Assembly (NCBI GenBank): GCA_046329235.1
Contig: JAXLVA010000001.1
Coordinates: 1,674,001 to 1,738,000 of the forward strand
Source: JALONH01 sp046329235
Lineage (GTDB): Bacteria; Bacteroidota; Bacteroidia; Cytophagales; Cytophagaceae
Reading direction: 5' to 3'
DNA: 64,000 nucleotides
Made by a program: the position numbers and the translations under genes. The stretch's first letter is position 1. Every line of letters begins with the position of its first letter. Shown in pieces: positions 44,124 to 53,740 of the stretch. The notes beneath the pieces were generated by a model. It had not been told where the DNA came from, made no database searches, and was given only the letters and a program-made list of their open reading frames with translations.

Positions 44124-45107
44124 ATGGCTACAATAAACCGACAAACACATTTAGATGTTCTAAAATCTTTTTCTATCATTGGTGTTATTTTTATTCATGG
44201 AGGCATGTTAATCGGTTGCAATTCTTTCGTCGCAGAAACACTCGCGCATCTTTTCAGATTTTGCGTTCCCGTATTTATTATTATTTGGGCATATTTTCTG
44301 GAAAAATCTCTGCAGAAAAACTCTGTTCAATCAGAATGGCAAATCATTTAAAAAAAAACCAAACATTTGTTTATTGTATTTCTTCTCTGGAGTATATTAT
44401 ATTTTATCTTATTAGCAAACTTAAAAACGTTAACACTATCAACACTTATAACACAACATTTTTCGGATTATGGATGGGCGGGTCAATACTATTTTATTAT
44501 TCTTTTTCAGCTAATACTTTTATTTCCTTTTTTACGCAAAATATATTTAAACAAAGTTCTTTGCTATGTTATTACAACTCTGATTATTTGCCTGTATCTA
44601 TTTTCCTCATTTTACCCTGAATACTTTCCAAGTACATATTACAAACTCGGAGATAGACCTTTTTACTTATGGATTCCATACGTTTTTGCAGGAATCGGAT
44701 TAGCGCGAAACGAATTTATAAAAATTAATCGTTTACTAGCATTTTCAATTCTATTAATCCCTCTTGAATATTATCTTTTTGATATAGAATCACCGTATAT
44801 ACGAATTTCAATATTAGTTTCAACCATTCTTTTGGTAGTATCCTTCATTCAGCATCCATTCACAATAAAAAACAACGCAGTCAACTCCTTCTTCAATTTA
44901 ATAGGAAGTAATACCATGACTCTTTTTATTGCAAACCCTTTAATTATGATCACATTTGAAAAAGTAACAAATGGCTACAAACTACCTTGTACCAATATTT
45001 TTCATAGCATATGCGGCCCCATCTTGTCTGTAACATTGATAACAGCCCTATGTTTAGTGATTGCTTATGCAATTAAAAAAATAAAATTAGATGGCATTAT
45101 TAATTAA
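44124..45107 (+). pseudogene. Acyltransferase-3 family gene with an in-frame stop (copy B)
   Basis: Residues 1-75 (MATINRQTHLDVLKSFSIIGVIFIHGG) are an acyltransferase-3 start. A TAA at 44349-44351 interrupts, immediately before a run of nine A. The same frame then continues without interruption to 45107 (KKTKHLFIVFLLWS, then helices to IKKIKLDGIIN) with the rest of the protein. One stop in an otherwise full-length frame indicates a nonsense change or a sequencing artefact. It is the only plus-strand gene in this part of the locus. Confidence 0.75.
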
Positions 45108-45196
45108 CATTTTAAAAATACTTCAGTATTTTTTTTTTTAACAAGACACTTTTGTTAAAAAAATACGAACTATACCCCATGTAAGCTTCCCTATTT

Positions 45197-45764
45197 TTAT
45201 CCCCTGTTTTTAATTTTCCTCGCCGGCACTCCACCCCAAATCTCATTTTCACCCACCGATTTATTAAGTACTGCCCCAGCAGCTATCACAGCACCGTCTC
45301 CTATTGTTACACCTTTTAATATAACCACATTGTCTCCAATCCAAACATCTGAGCCAATAGTAATGGCTTCTGTAGGGCACATTTGTTTTTTCATCAATAG
45401 TCCAAGCGCGATTCCATGATCATGGTCTATAATTTTGGTACCTGATCCAATCAAACTGTTGTCACCTACGGTTACACGACCTTTTATATTGAATTCTACA
45501 AATGCGCCCAATAAATATATTTTTTCCTATAATAATATTGGGACCTGAAGACCATATACCATCGTATTTAAAATAACAACTGGTTTCTACAATTGTATTA
45601 TCACCAATAGAGACTTGATGTGGCCAAGTATAATGTACATTTTTCAATGAAACATTTTTACCGATATAAAAACCTAAAAAGCGCAAATACATCTTATATG
45701 GTAATTGAAACGATTGAGCCATTATCGCTCTTATTCTAAATACTATTTTATCTTTTATGCGCAT
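45197..45764 (-). pseudogene. Hexapeptide (LbH) acyltransferase gene with a frameshift
   Basis: Two overlapping frames form one protein: 45462-45764 gives the first part (KMYLRFLGFYIGKNVSLKN through NIIIGKNIFIG) and 45197-45511 the rest (GAFVEFNIKGRVTVGDNSL, HDHGIALG, IGSDVWIGDNVVILKGVTIG, GVPARKIKNRG). The shift lies close to 45505-45515. Joined, it would be a ~190-residue left-handed beta-helix acetyltransferase like those at 55005 and 57611. It neighbours another broken gene, so decay here is likely. Confidence 0.75.
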
Positions 45765-45845
45765 TTAATTTCAAATATTTATATAACAACAAATAACAAT
45801 ACAAAATTCAATCTTTTTTTACGTTCCATACTAATCAAATAAAAT

Positions 45846-46868
45846 TTAAACTCTTTTTTTTACAAAATTTTGCAAATACCTTTCTACGATGTAAGCTATG
45901 AAAAAAGTAATAAACACATAAAATATCACACCTAATCCATTCAACCAATTTTTAAAAATAAAAAATTCTAACAATGGATAATGTAATACATATAAAGCAT
46001 AAGTATACGGTGCAAACAATACGAGAACATTACTTTTATTAAAATGTTGCAGTAATTTATTTTTAAATACAATTAAAAACCATCCAAATATTAGAGCTAA
46101 AGTAAAATGACGTATAAACAATATTGGATATATACCAAATTGCAACTCCAAACCAGAATAATACATTTTCACGGCAATAGTTATAAATACTAATAGTATT
46201 ACAATTAAAGTCATACTTATATATATAACTCGTTTGCTAATATTATTCGCAGATGTAGATTTATACAATTTTGCAATTTCAACTCCAAACCACCAAATAA
46301 TAAAATACATGAACCACAAACCGATTTGATTGGGAATAATTAAATATAAGCCCAAACCTATTATGCTAGTTAAAATAGCAACCCAATAGGATAATTTCTC
46401 TGACAAATAAAAATATAAAAATATAAACAACATATAAAACCACCACTCGTAACTCAATGACCATAAAGGTGTGTTATGCATAAAAGGATTCACCCATGTA
46501 CCAGGCTTTCCTGTCGAAAAATCTTGTAACATGAACAAATTATTCAAAAATGATTTAATTGGGAATGATATTGAAAAATTATTAGTTAAAGTAAATAACA
46601 AATAAGAAAACATCATACTAAAAATCATAATCGGATAAATTCTTAATGCTCTAGATTTTATATATTTTTTTATTGTAATTTCTTTTTTTTCAGATACAGA
46701 ATAGTAAATAACAAAACCAGACAAAACGAAGAATATAATAACAGCCTCTTGACCAAATGAAAATAACAATTTCAAAATAGGGTGAACATTTATTTTTTGA
46801 AACAAATGATAAATCACCACATATATTGCAGAACAGGATCTTAATAAATCTAGAAAATACAACTTCAT
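45846..46868 (-). CDS. Acyltransferase-3 family membrane protein (copy C)
   Basis: 340 residues, about ten membrane helices. Begins KLYFLDLLRSCSAIYVVIYHLFQ with the conserved Arg and His; MHNTPLWSLSYEWWFYMLF corresponds to the family's substrate loop. It lies 7 bp downstream of a glycosyltransferase on the same strand. Expected role is acylation of the locus's glycan; the target sugar is unknown. Confidence 0.88.
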   Translation of the reverse strand: MKLYFLDLLRSCSAIYVVIYHLFQKINVHPILKLLFSFGQEAVIIFFVLSGFVIYYSVSEKKEITIKKYIKSRALRIYPIMIFSMMFSYLLFTLTNNFSISFPIKSFLNNLFMLQDFSTGKPGTWVNPFMHNTPLWSLSYEWWFYMLFIFLYFYLSEKLSYWVAILTSIIGLGLYLIIPNQIGLWFMYFIIWWFGVEIAKLYKSTSANNISKRVIYISMTLIVILLVFITIAVKMYYSGLELQFGIYPILFIRHFTLALIFGWFLIVFKNKLLQHFNKSNVLVLFAPYTYALYVLHYPLLEFFIFKNWLNGLGVIFYVFITFFIAYIVERYLQNFVKKRV

Positions 46869-46875
46869 CTTTAGA

Positions 46876-47640
46876 CTACATTTTCTCCTCTTCTATCAGT
46901 CGAAGGCAAAACATTATCTCTACCATTGTTCTTTGTAAGGTATAATGCCAACCATGCCATCCGTCTAATATTAATCCTTTGATAAACAAACAATGAAAAA
47001 ACACCAATATAGGAGCCAACCACTTCAACTTCCTAAGTTTATCGGTCAAGCGTAGTTCCTCCTTAGGGGTATGTAATAATTTATGAGCTTCACGAATGGA
47101 ATAAGAATTTTGATTTAAAAACCATCGAGTTAAATCTTTGCGATCATCGTGTAAAATATAAGACTTTACATCATGAATATTACCTTCAATACTCAATCGA
47201 TGTGCATGGCCATCATCAATATAGTTACCCAACTTAGTTTTAAACAATACAATACGAGGTGTCGTATTATCTCCTCTTAAGGGTTTACCAAACACACAGA
47301 ATTTAAATCCTACGCTATACCCCACAATCTGATTGGATGAAGCCGAATGAATATGATTCGTTATTTCTTGAATAAACGTATCAGTAAGTACATAATCGGC
47401 ATCTAATGACAAGGTCCACTCCGAATGAATAAGACTTAGTCCAAAATTACACTGTCCCGCAAAAGTATCAAACTTACGATAGACAACTTCTACATTGGAG
47501 TATTTAGAAGCAATTTCCAATGTTTTGTCAGTACTTCCACTATCTAATAAAATAACCCTGGTAAAACCAAATAGTTTGGCCAAAACTCTATCGATATTCG
47601 GCTCCTCGTTATAAGTAATGATTAATACAGTAATATCCAT
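46876..47640 (-). CDS. Glycosyltransferase family 2
   Basis: 254 residues from the ATG at 47640 (MDITVLIITYNEEPNIDRVL); the frame is also open from a TTG at 47658. GT-A fold: VLIITYNEEPNI, LLDSGSTDKT and the acidic site LSLDADYVLT, with an extended C-terminal part (HDVKSYILHDDRKDLTRW) and a membrane-associated end. Resembles the WaaE/LpsE-like GT2 enzymes of glycan assembly. It lies 14 bp after the 47655 gene, as one transcript. Confidence 0.9.
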   Translation of the reverse strand: MDITVLIITYNEEPNIDRVLAKLFGFTRVILLDSGSTDKTLEIASKYSNVEVVYRKFDTFAGQCNFGLSLIHSEWTLSLDADYVLTDTFIQEITNHIHSASSNQIVGYSVGFKFCVFGKPLRGDNTTPRIVLFKTKLGNYIDDGHAHRLSIEGNIHDVKSYILHDDRKDLTRWFLNQNSYSIREAHKLLHTPKEELRLTDKLRKLKWLAPILVFFHCLFIKGLILDGWHGWHYTLQRTMVEIMFCLRLIEEEKM

Positions 47641-47654
47641 CTCTTTCAATTTAA

Positions 47655-48821
47655 TCAATTACCAGATTTATCTACTATTTTATGTACTAAATTATCAAAT
47701 TTCACACCGATGGAATTCCAAGAAAACTGTCTTATATATTGTCTTGCTTTTCTTGATACAGACGCTTTATCATATCCTTTCCAGAATTCTAAAGCTTTTG
47801 TCACTTCATTTACATTTAAGCCCACTACACTACCACACCCTTCGGCTACTACTTCGTTCCAAGGTGTATGAATTGATGCTATAATTGGGACTCCACAGGC
47901 CAATGATTCTGCATATACATTACCAAAATTCTCATTATGTGATATCAAAGCAAAAACATCTGAATGGATATAAAATTCTTTAATCACATCTTCAGATATT
48001 TTACCTACAAAGAATATCGTTTGCTCCAATTTTAAATCAATTACTAGCTTAGTTAAACAATCTAATTCTCCTTCGTCCTCTCCACCAATAAGTAAGATTT
48101 TGTTGGGACATGTTAATTCTGCAAAACCCTTTATCAATAAATCGAATCCCTTCTTTTTATGTATACGACCCAATGAAGTAACTATGTACATTAACTCTGA
48201 ATATTCTTTATGAGTCCATTTTTTCAAAAAATCCGTTTGCGATAACCAAGCTTCCCCTTCAAACTTATCTAAATCTATTCCATTAGGAATCACCTCAATA
48301 CAAGCACTAGGAAAATGTTGTAAAATTTCATTTTTTTCTTGTTCTGCTGTGGCATGCCACACTACATGTTTTAAAAATGGCTTAATCAAAACCTTTAACC
48401 AGAATCGTTTTCCTTTATTACCTTGATTCAATATCCACTCCCCCATGACTCCTCTGGGCGAAAGAATAACAGGCTTATGAAACAACCTAGAATAAAACAG
48501 TGCGATCGGTGTTGGTGTATTAAAAATAGCTTGAATATGTATAATATCAGCTTTCTTTATCTCCTTCCACATAGAGAAAAGTAATGGAAGCGATAATTTA
48601 TCTACTATGGTTTCATTATAATATTTTACTCGAAAACCGTCCATATACTGCCATTCATTACATGGCACCTCCAGGCGACTATACATATTAGTATTGGTCG
48701 TCAATACAGATACATCATAACCTAATGCTGCTAATGACTTTGCTGTATTATATGAGGATACGATGGTTCCCCCATAGATTACTGCAGGATAAAAGGATGG
48801 GATGATAACAAGTATATCCAT
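47655..48821 (-). CDS. Glycosyltransferase family 4
   Basis: 388 residues. Begins MDILVIIPSFYPAVIYGGTI and has ILSPRGVMGEW, VIPNGIDLDKF, SLGRIHKKKGFDLL and NENFGNVYAESLACGVPII with the E-x7-E motif. It lies 1 bp from the upstream acyltransferase. A truncated copy of its first ~45 codons is present at 49971-50144, on the other side of that acyltransferase gene. Confidence 0.92.
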   Translation of the reverse strand: MDILVIIPSFYPAVIYGGTIVSSYNTAKSLAALGYDVSVLTTNTNMYSRLEVPCNEWQYMDGFRVKYYNETIVDKLSLPLLFSMWKEIKKADIIHIQAIFNTPTPIALFYSRLFHKPVILSPRGVMGEWILNQGNKGKRFWLKVLIKPFLKHVVWHATAEQEKNEILQHFPSACIEVIPNGIDLDKFEGEAWLSQTDFLKKWTHKEYSELMYIVTSLGRIHKKKGFDLLIKGFAELTCPNKILLIGGEDEGELDCLTKLVIDLKLEQTIFFVGKISEDVIKEFYIHSDVFALISHNENFGNVYAESLACGVPIIASIHTPWNEVVAEGCGSVVGLNVNEVTKALEFWKGYDKASVSRKARQYIRQFSWNSIGVKFDNLVHKIVDKSGN

Positions 48822-48822
48822 T

Positions 48823-49884
48823 TTATATTTTTTTTAATAAAATACTTTTTTTATCTAAAAAAAACTTTTCGAAATAATTAAATGAAAAACTAGATAAAAT
48901 TATAGTCACAACCAAAGTTAAACTTAAGTTTACCCCTAAGTTAAAATCAAAATATTTTCTTATTATCAATAATATTATTGGATGAAAAATGTAAATACCA
49001 TAACTAATCTTCCCTAAATAACAAATCCAATCTCTTTCAAAAACATAAGATACAAAGCTATCACGATTAACCACTAAATATGCGATCAATAAACCATATG
49101 AAAAATTGTAAAACAAATCTTTAACACATAAAATTAAACTATTACCGTTACTACCTAACGTTATATATAAATAAACAATTATTATAAAACTAATTAAAAA
49201 AAGTATATAAATAGATTTACTTTTCAATATCTTATTTAAAGTTAAATTAAAATCTAATGTAGCTATAATTGCACCAACTAAAATTGAATCCATTCTAGTT
49301 ATTGTAAAATAAAAAGTACTGTAACCATTTAATACCATAAATATTCTGACTAAAACACTAAATATTATAAGTATTATTGCAACCTTTTTAATATCCTTAA
49401 GATTTACCAAATAAGTTAATAACGGCCAAATAAGATAAAAGTGTTCTTCTACTGCTAAAGACCAATAATGATTTGGGCCAAAGTTTCTCCATTTGAAGGT
49501 CAATGCTATATTTTGATAATTACACCAATATGGTAATTGCTCTATAAAATTACTTTCAGGCAAAATTTTAAAATAACTAAAAACGTAATAATACAAAATC
49601 AAAAAGCTAAAATATAATGGAAAGATTCTAAGTATTCTTTTGATATAAAAATTATAAAAGTATAAATTATTTTTAGGTGTATTTAATAAAATTCTCGTTA
49701 TTAAAAATCCAGATAGAATAAAAAACAATGTCACACCTGTCTGACCAATAAATGCAAATTTAATTAAATAACTATACCAACCTATGTTAGGCAAAAAGCC
49801 TTCTTGTATAAAATGAAAAAAAAACACCATCAAAACTGCGAATCCACGAATTCCATTCAATGATTTTATTTCGTCTAATCTCAT
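48823..49884 (-). CDS. Acyltransferase-3 family membrane protein (copy D)
   Basis: 353 residues, about ten membrane helices. Signature start EIKSLNGIRGFAVLMVFFFHF; NFGPNHYWSLAVEEHFYLIWP is the conserved loop. Resembles copy A more than copy C in these blocks. It lies between the full glycosyltransferase gene (47655) and that gene's truncated duplicate (49971-50144), so it may have been inserted into, or duplicated with, the older gene order. Confidence 0.9.
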   Translation of the reverse strand: MRLDEIKSLNGIRGFAVLMVFFFHFIQEGFLPNIGWYSYLIKFAFIGQTGVTLFFILSGFLITRILLNTPKNNLYFYNFYIKRILRIFPLYFSFLILYYYVFSYFKILPESNFIEQLPYWCNYQNIALTFKWRNFGPNHYWSLAVEEHFYLIWPLLTYLVNLKDIKKVAIILIIFSVLVRIFMVLNGYSTFYFTITRMDSILVGAIIATLDFNLTLNKILKSKSIYILFLISFIIIVYLYITLGSNGNSLILCVKDLFYNFSYGLLIAYLVVNRDSFVSYVFERDWICYLGKISYGIYIFHPIILLIIRKYFDFNLGVNLSLTLVVTIILSSFSFNYFEKFFLDKKSILLKKI

Positions 49885-49970
49885 CTAATTAACTTTAATC
49901 GATCTATCCTACTATATATTAAAATTTTCAAAACCTAACTTAACAAAAGTAACCCTATACTCCCGTATTA

Positions 49971-50144
49971 TCATATACCACATAATACATCCAACCTTTT
50001 ATACATATTAGTGTTGGTAGTTAGTACAGACAACTCATGCCCAAAGTCCGCCAAAGCCTTTGCTGTATTATAGGAAGATACGATGGTTCCCCCATAGATT
50101 ACTGTAGGATAAAATGATGGTATAATAACTAATATCTTTGCCAC
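49971..50144 (-). pseudogene. Truncated 5' remnant of a duplicated GT4 gene
   Basis: 57 codons from a GTG at 50144: AKILVIIPSFYPTVIYGGTI, then SSYNTAKALADFGHELSVL and TTNTNMYKRLDVLCGI, then a stop. This matches residues 1-~52 of the glycosyltransferase at 47655-48821 closely in protein and DNA, and nothing of the remaining 330 residues is found. It starts directly after the stop of the 50145-51251 gene. Confidence 0.8.
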
Positions 50145-51251
50145 TTATTGACTTAATAATATATTTAACTGATTTCTAAAAGAATCAAATCCAAACTTAT
50201 CTAAAGTTTTCTTTCGAGAATCCCCTTTCAATTGATATTTACCTGATAATACTCCAGAAACAGTGTTACTAATTTCACTTTTATTATCTGGATTTACTAA
50301 AAAACCAGTTTCTCCAAATTGTAAAGCATCCACAGAGCCATCTTTATTACCTGCTATCACAGGTTTCCCATGTAACAATGCTTCTATAAAAACAATCCCA
50401 AACCCTTCTTTCGAAGAAGGTAGTACAAACACATCACATGAAGCATAAACAGAAGCTAAATCTTTATCTGATATATAATTAGTGAATACAACATATTGTT
50501 CGACACCTAATTCTTTGACTTTTTGTTTCAAACGAAACAATTCCCCTTCTTCTGCTTTCCCTGCTAAAACATAGGTCACTTTTTGTTGATTTAATATTTC
50601 AGGTAATACTTCTAAAACTTTATCATATCCCTTTCCATGCTCAGTTGTAGTAACACGAGATACAGATAAAATTATTTTATTTTCTTTTGGGATATTATAA
50701 AATTCTCTCAAATATTCTGATGAAGCCTTTTCAACATCAATCAGCATTTGATCAGGAATGGTATTATACAATATTTCAATTTTATTTTTCAAAAAAGGGT
50801 AGAAATCTACAATCTTTCTTTGAGTATAGGTACTAACAGTCCAAACTTTTGTAATGAAATACAAACTCGATTTAATAGGCAAGGAAAGAGGCCTCCAAAT
50901 ATCTATTCCATGTGTAATTAAAACTATTTTTTTAAATAAAAACAACTTTAATAAAATGGCTAAAGGAAAAATTAAATTCACATGCCCAAATATCACTTTT
51001 TTGGAAAATGAACTGTGATAAAATGCTAAAATAAGAAACCTAAAAACACTTCCGTTGGCAAAAACAAACTTTACATGTTTATATGAAGGAACATCAATGG
51101 ATTTATCTTTAAATGACACAACAACAGTATCTATAGTCTCATTCAAACTATCAAATGCATGTATTAAATTTTTATTGTATTGCTGTAAGCCACCTACTTG
51201 AGAATAAGCGTTGATATAAATAAAAGTTATTTTGTCTCTTTTTTTTATCAT
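50145..51251 (-). CDS. Glycosyltransferase family 4
   Basis: 368 residues. GT-B fold with FIYINAYSQVGGLQQYNKNL at the start, ILYNTIPDQM, SVSRVTTTEHGKGYDKV, LAGKAEEGELFR and SSKEGFGIVFIEALLHGKPVI. It starts 1 bp after the 51253 gene ends, in one transcript. Donor unknown. Confidence 0.91.
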   Translation of the reverse strand: MIKKRDKITFIYINAYSQVGGLQQYNKNLIHAFDSLNETIDTVVVSFKDKSIDVPSYKHVKFVFANGSVFRFLILAFYHSSFSKKVIFGHVNLIFPLAILLKLFLFKKIVLITHGIDIWRPLSLPIKSSLYFITKVWTVSTYTQRKIVDFYPFLKNKIEILYNTIPDQMLIDVEKASSEYLREFYNIPKENKIILSVSRVTTTEHGKGYDKVLEVLPEILNQQKVTYVLAGKAEEGELFRLKQKVKELGVEQYVVFTNYISDKDLASVYASCDVFVLPSSKEGFGIVFIEALLHGKPVIAGNKDGSVDALQFGETGFLVNPDNKSEISNTVSGVLSGKYQLKGDSRKKTLDKFGFDSFRNQLNILLSQ

Positions 51252-51252
51252 T

Positions 51253-52416
51253 TTACTTTAATACAGATAACAAATTAGCTGTTCTAGTTTCATTAGAATA
51301 TTGTTGGATGATTTCAAGACTTTTTTGCCCCATTTTTGCCCATTCAGATTTCTTATCAATCATTTGTATCATAGCCTCTTTTAAAGAAATCACATCTCCA
51401 CATTTAAATATTATACCATTATCTTTATTCAAATCTATAGTAGAACCAACTAAATCTGAAGTAATTAATGGCAAAGAAAAATTCATTGCCTCATTAACAA
51501 CCAAACCCCAAGTTTCACCCATTCCTGAAGGTAAGATAAAAACATCTGCAGCTGTAAAATATTTTCCAATTTCTGATTGATTTACAAATCCAGTTATAAA
51601 TATATTATTTAAATTATTCTGTTTGATTTTATTTTCAATATCTTTTCTTAATTGACCATCCCCCATCAAAATCAATCCGATATCTTTTCTGTTAAGCGCT
51701 ATAAAAGCCTCTATCAAATCCAGAGGTCTTTTTTTATTTATAAATTTACCTGAAAATAAAAAAACAATATCCAAATTTCCAATCGATGGAAAAATTGTTG
51801 TTCGAAGTGTGTTTTTATTTAATAGTTTAGATTGTTTAAAAAAATGTTCGTTATTTACAGCATAAGGTGTGAAAATCAATTGTTTTTCTTGCACACCATA
51901 ATAAATAAAAAACGCTTTATTTTCTTGACCTATGTAACAAACTTTATAGGCCATTTTAAAAATAAATCCTAAAAAAACTTTTTTTATTAATCTATTTATT
52001 AAAGTCTTTTTCAGTTCTTGATTTAAAGGATTTTCTGCATGTACAATATATTTCACACGAAAAAAAATACATACTAAGAACGTTAAAATGTAAGTAGCTC
52101 TATTCCAACCATGAACCAATACAATATTATTTTTCCTATTTTTCAATAAAATATTAATAATAGAAAAATTAAGCAATCCCAAAAATCCATTATAAATACT
52201 AGGCTTCCATGAATTGTTTTTTAAAAAAGTATACTGATAACCTTCTAGCAAAGGCACATCCCATTTAATATCAATTCCAAACTCTTTATCTTTATAACCA
52301 GAGATTGTTTCGTCACTGCAATATAACACCTCCAAATCTATCCCTTTATTCAACTCTTTAAACCAAGGTGTGTAATATTGTATAGGATGTGAAATTAAAA
52401 AAAACAATTTATACAT
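51253..52416 (-). CDS. Glycosyltransferase family 4
   Basis: 387 residues. Opens YKLFFLISHPIQYYTPWFKE, then LVHGWNRATYI, HAENPLNQELK, FLFSGKFINKKRPLDL and SGMGETWGLVVNEAMNFSLP with the donor-site acidic pair. Overlaps the polymerase gene by 8 bp. Likely adds one sugar of the repeat unit. Confidence 0.9.
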   Translation of the reverse strand: MYKLFFLISHPIQYYTPWFKELNKGIDLEVLYCSDETISGYKDKEFGIDIKWDVPLLEGYQYTFLKNNSWKPSIYNGFLGLLNFSIINILLKNRKNNIVLVHGWNRATYILTFLVCIFFRVKYIVHAENPLNQELKKTLINRLIKKVFLGFIFKMAYKVCYIGQENKAFFIYYGVQEKQLIFTPYAVNNEHFFKQSKLLNKNTLRTTIFPSIGNLDIVFLFSGKFINKKRPLDLIEAFIALNRKDIGLILMGDGQLRKDIENKIKQNNLNNIFITGFVNQSEIGKYFTAADVFILPSGMGETWGLVVNEAMNFSLPLITSDLVGSTIDLNKDNGIIFKCGDVISLKEAMIQMIDKKSEWAKMGQKSLEIIQQYSNETRTANLLSVLK

Positions 52417-53740
52417 ATTTTAATTCTTTTTGTTTATCATACTCTACCAACAACATAAAAACACCAATTGCCAACCACCACCATATCGCAACAGTGTTTT
52501 GTATACTCAAAGCACCTAAAATACTATTCAAAATAATATAACCTAATAATATTGCTGAGGATTTAATTATAAATTTATTTTTAATATTAAAAAAAAGTAA
52601 TATTAAATAAAGAGAAATTCCAAATCTAAAAAAATACCAAGTAAAAATTAGATACAAACCTCCTTCCCATAAACTTGTTTGAAAGTCAGATTCTGTCCAA
52701 AATCCATTTTTTTTTGACTCTTTAGCATAATCACTAAATTTATCTGTACCATTCGACATAACACCAATACCGTTACCTAATAGAGTTTTCAATAAATTTT
52801 GATTTTCATACCAATCATTTGACAATATATACGAATTTAAAACTCTATTTTGTAACTCATTTGTCTTCGCATCTCCTTCTTGCCTTTTTTCATAAACAAT
52901 AAAATAGTTTGGAAACAAAGATTTTAATCCGATAAATATTAAAAATATTATTGATATGCTTATAGCTATTCTATTTATATAATATGGAACACGTAATATA
53001 ATAAGAATAGTTCCTATACAACCTGAAATCAATACTCCTAATACAGCTGTACGTCCACCAGTTATATACATTGATACAATAACACAAATACATAGTATTA
53101 AAAATACAACATTTTTTATCCAAAAATTTTGAGGTATATAAAAATAAGAAACAAATAGAATAGCAAATGCAAAAACTATATAAAATGAATATTGAGCTGT
53201 AAATGGAAATGTAGAACTAACTCTTAATACACCATCTACTCCAAATGCACTAAGATCATTGCCATCTACACTCTTATTTAACCAATGTGTCGATGGTAAA
53301 TTAGATTGTACAATTGCAACAATACAAGTTACAATTAATAAAAAATTAAAAGACAATATCAAAATTTTAAAACTAGACTCTTCGTTGCGTGAAAATGATT
53401 TTACAATTAAAACCATCGCAAAAATATATAACACATATTGCTTTAAACCAAAAAGAGCTATTAATGGATCATAAAAACCTGTATAAAAGAACAATGGTAA
53501 TATTATTAAAAATAAAATTTTAACTATCCTATTTACCCATAATATCTTATTATCCTTCAAATACAATATTAGAGTTATTAAACAACAAATATCCTTAATG
53601 AAAAATAACAACATTCCAAATCCTGGTAAAATTTTTCTAAAGACACCTTCAAAAACCAATGAAATTAAAAGTACTATCAATGTTATTTGATAGTACTTTT
53701 GAATATCATTTTTTCTTATTTCACTAACTTCATTAATCAT
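52409..53740 (-). CDS. O-antigen/polysaccharide polymerase (Wzy-like, Wzy_C type)
   Basis: 443 residues from the ATG at 53740, which overlaps the upstream glycosyltransferase stop as ATGA; a longer frame (to 53839) would overlap it by 100 bp. About 11-12 membrane helices and a large periplasmic loop (TGGRTAVLG, then residues following KRQEGDAKTNELQNRVL). This pattern fits the O-antigen ligase/polymerase superfamily. With a flippase gene in the locus and no ABC exporter, a Wzy role is most likely; a ligase is the alternative. Confidence 0.82.
   Translation of the reverse strand: MINEVSEIRKNDIQKYYQITLIVLLISLVFEGVFRKILPGFGMLLFFIKDICCLITLILYLKDNKILWVNRIVKILFLIILPLFFYTGFYDPLIALFGLKQYVLYIFAMVLIVKSFSRNEESSFKILILSFNFLLIVTCIVAIVQSNLPSTHWLNKSVDGNDLSAFGVDGVLRVSSTFPFTAQYSFYIVFAFAILFVSYFYIPQNFWIKNVVFLILCICVIVSMYITGGRTAVLGVLISGCIGTILIILRVPYYINRIAISISIIFLIFIGLKSLFPNYFIVYEKRQEGDAKTNELQNRVLNSYILSNDWYENQNLLKTLLGNGIGVMSNGTDKFSDYAKESKKNGFWTESDFQTSLWEGGLYLIFTWYFFRFGISLYLILLFFNIKNKFIIKSSAILLGYIILNSILGALSIQNTVAIWWWLAIGVFMLLVEYDKQKELKYV

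Noticed and set aside
44216..44620. 134-codon frame inside the broken acyltransferase region
   Set aside because: Different frame from the two acyltransferase pieces, no membrane-protein pattern; the interrupted gene explains the region.
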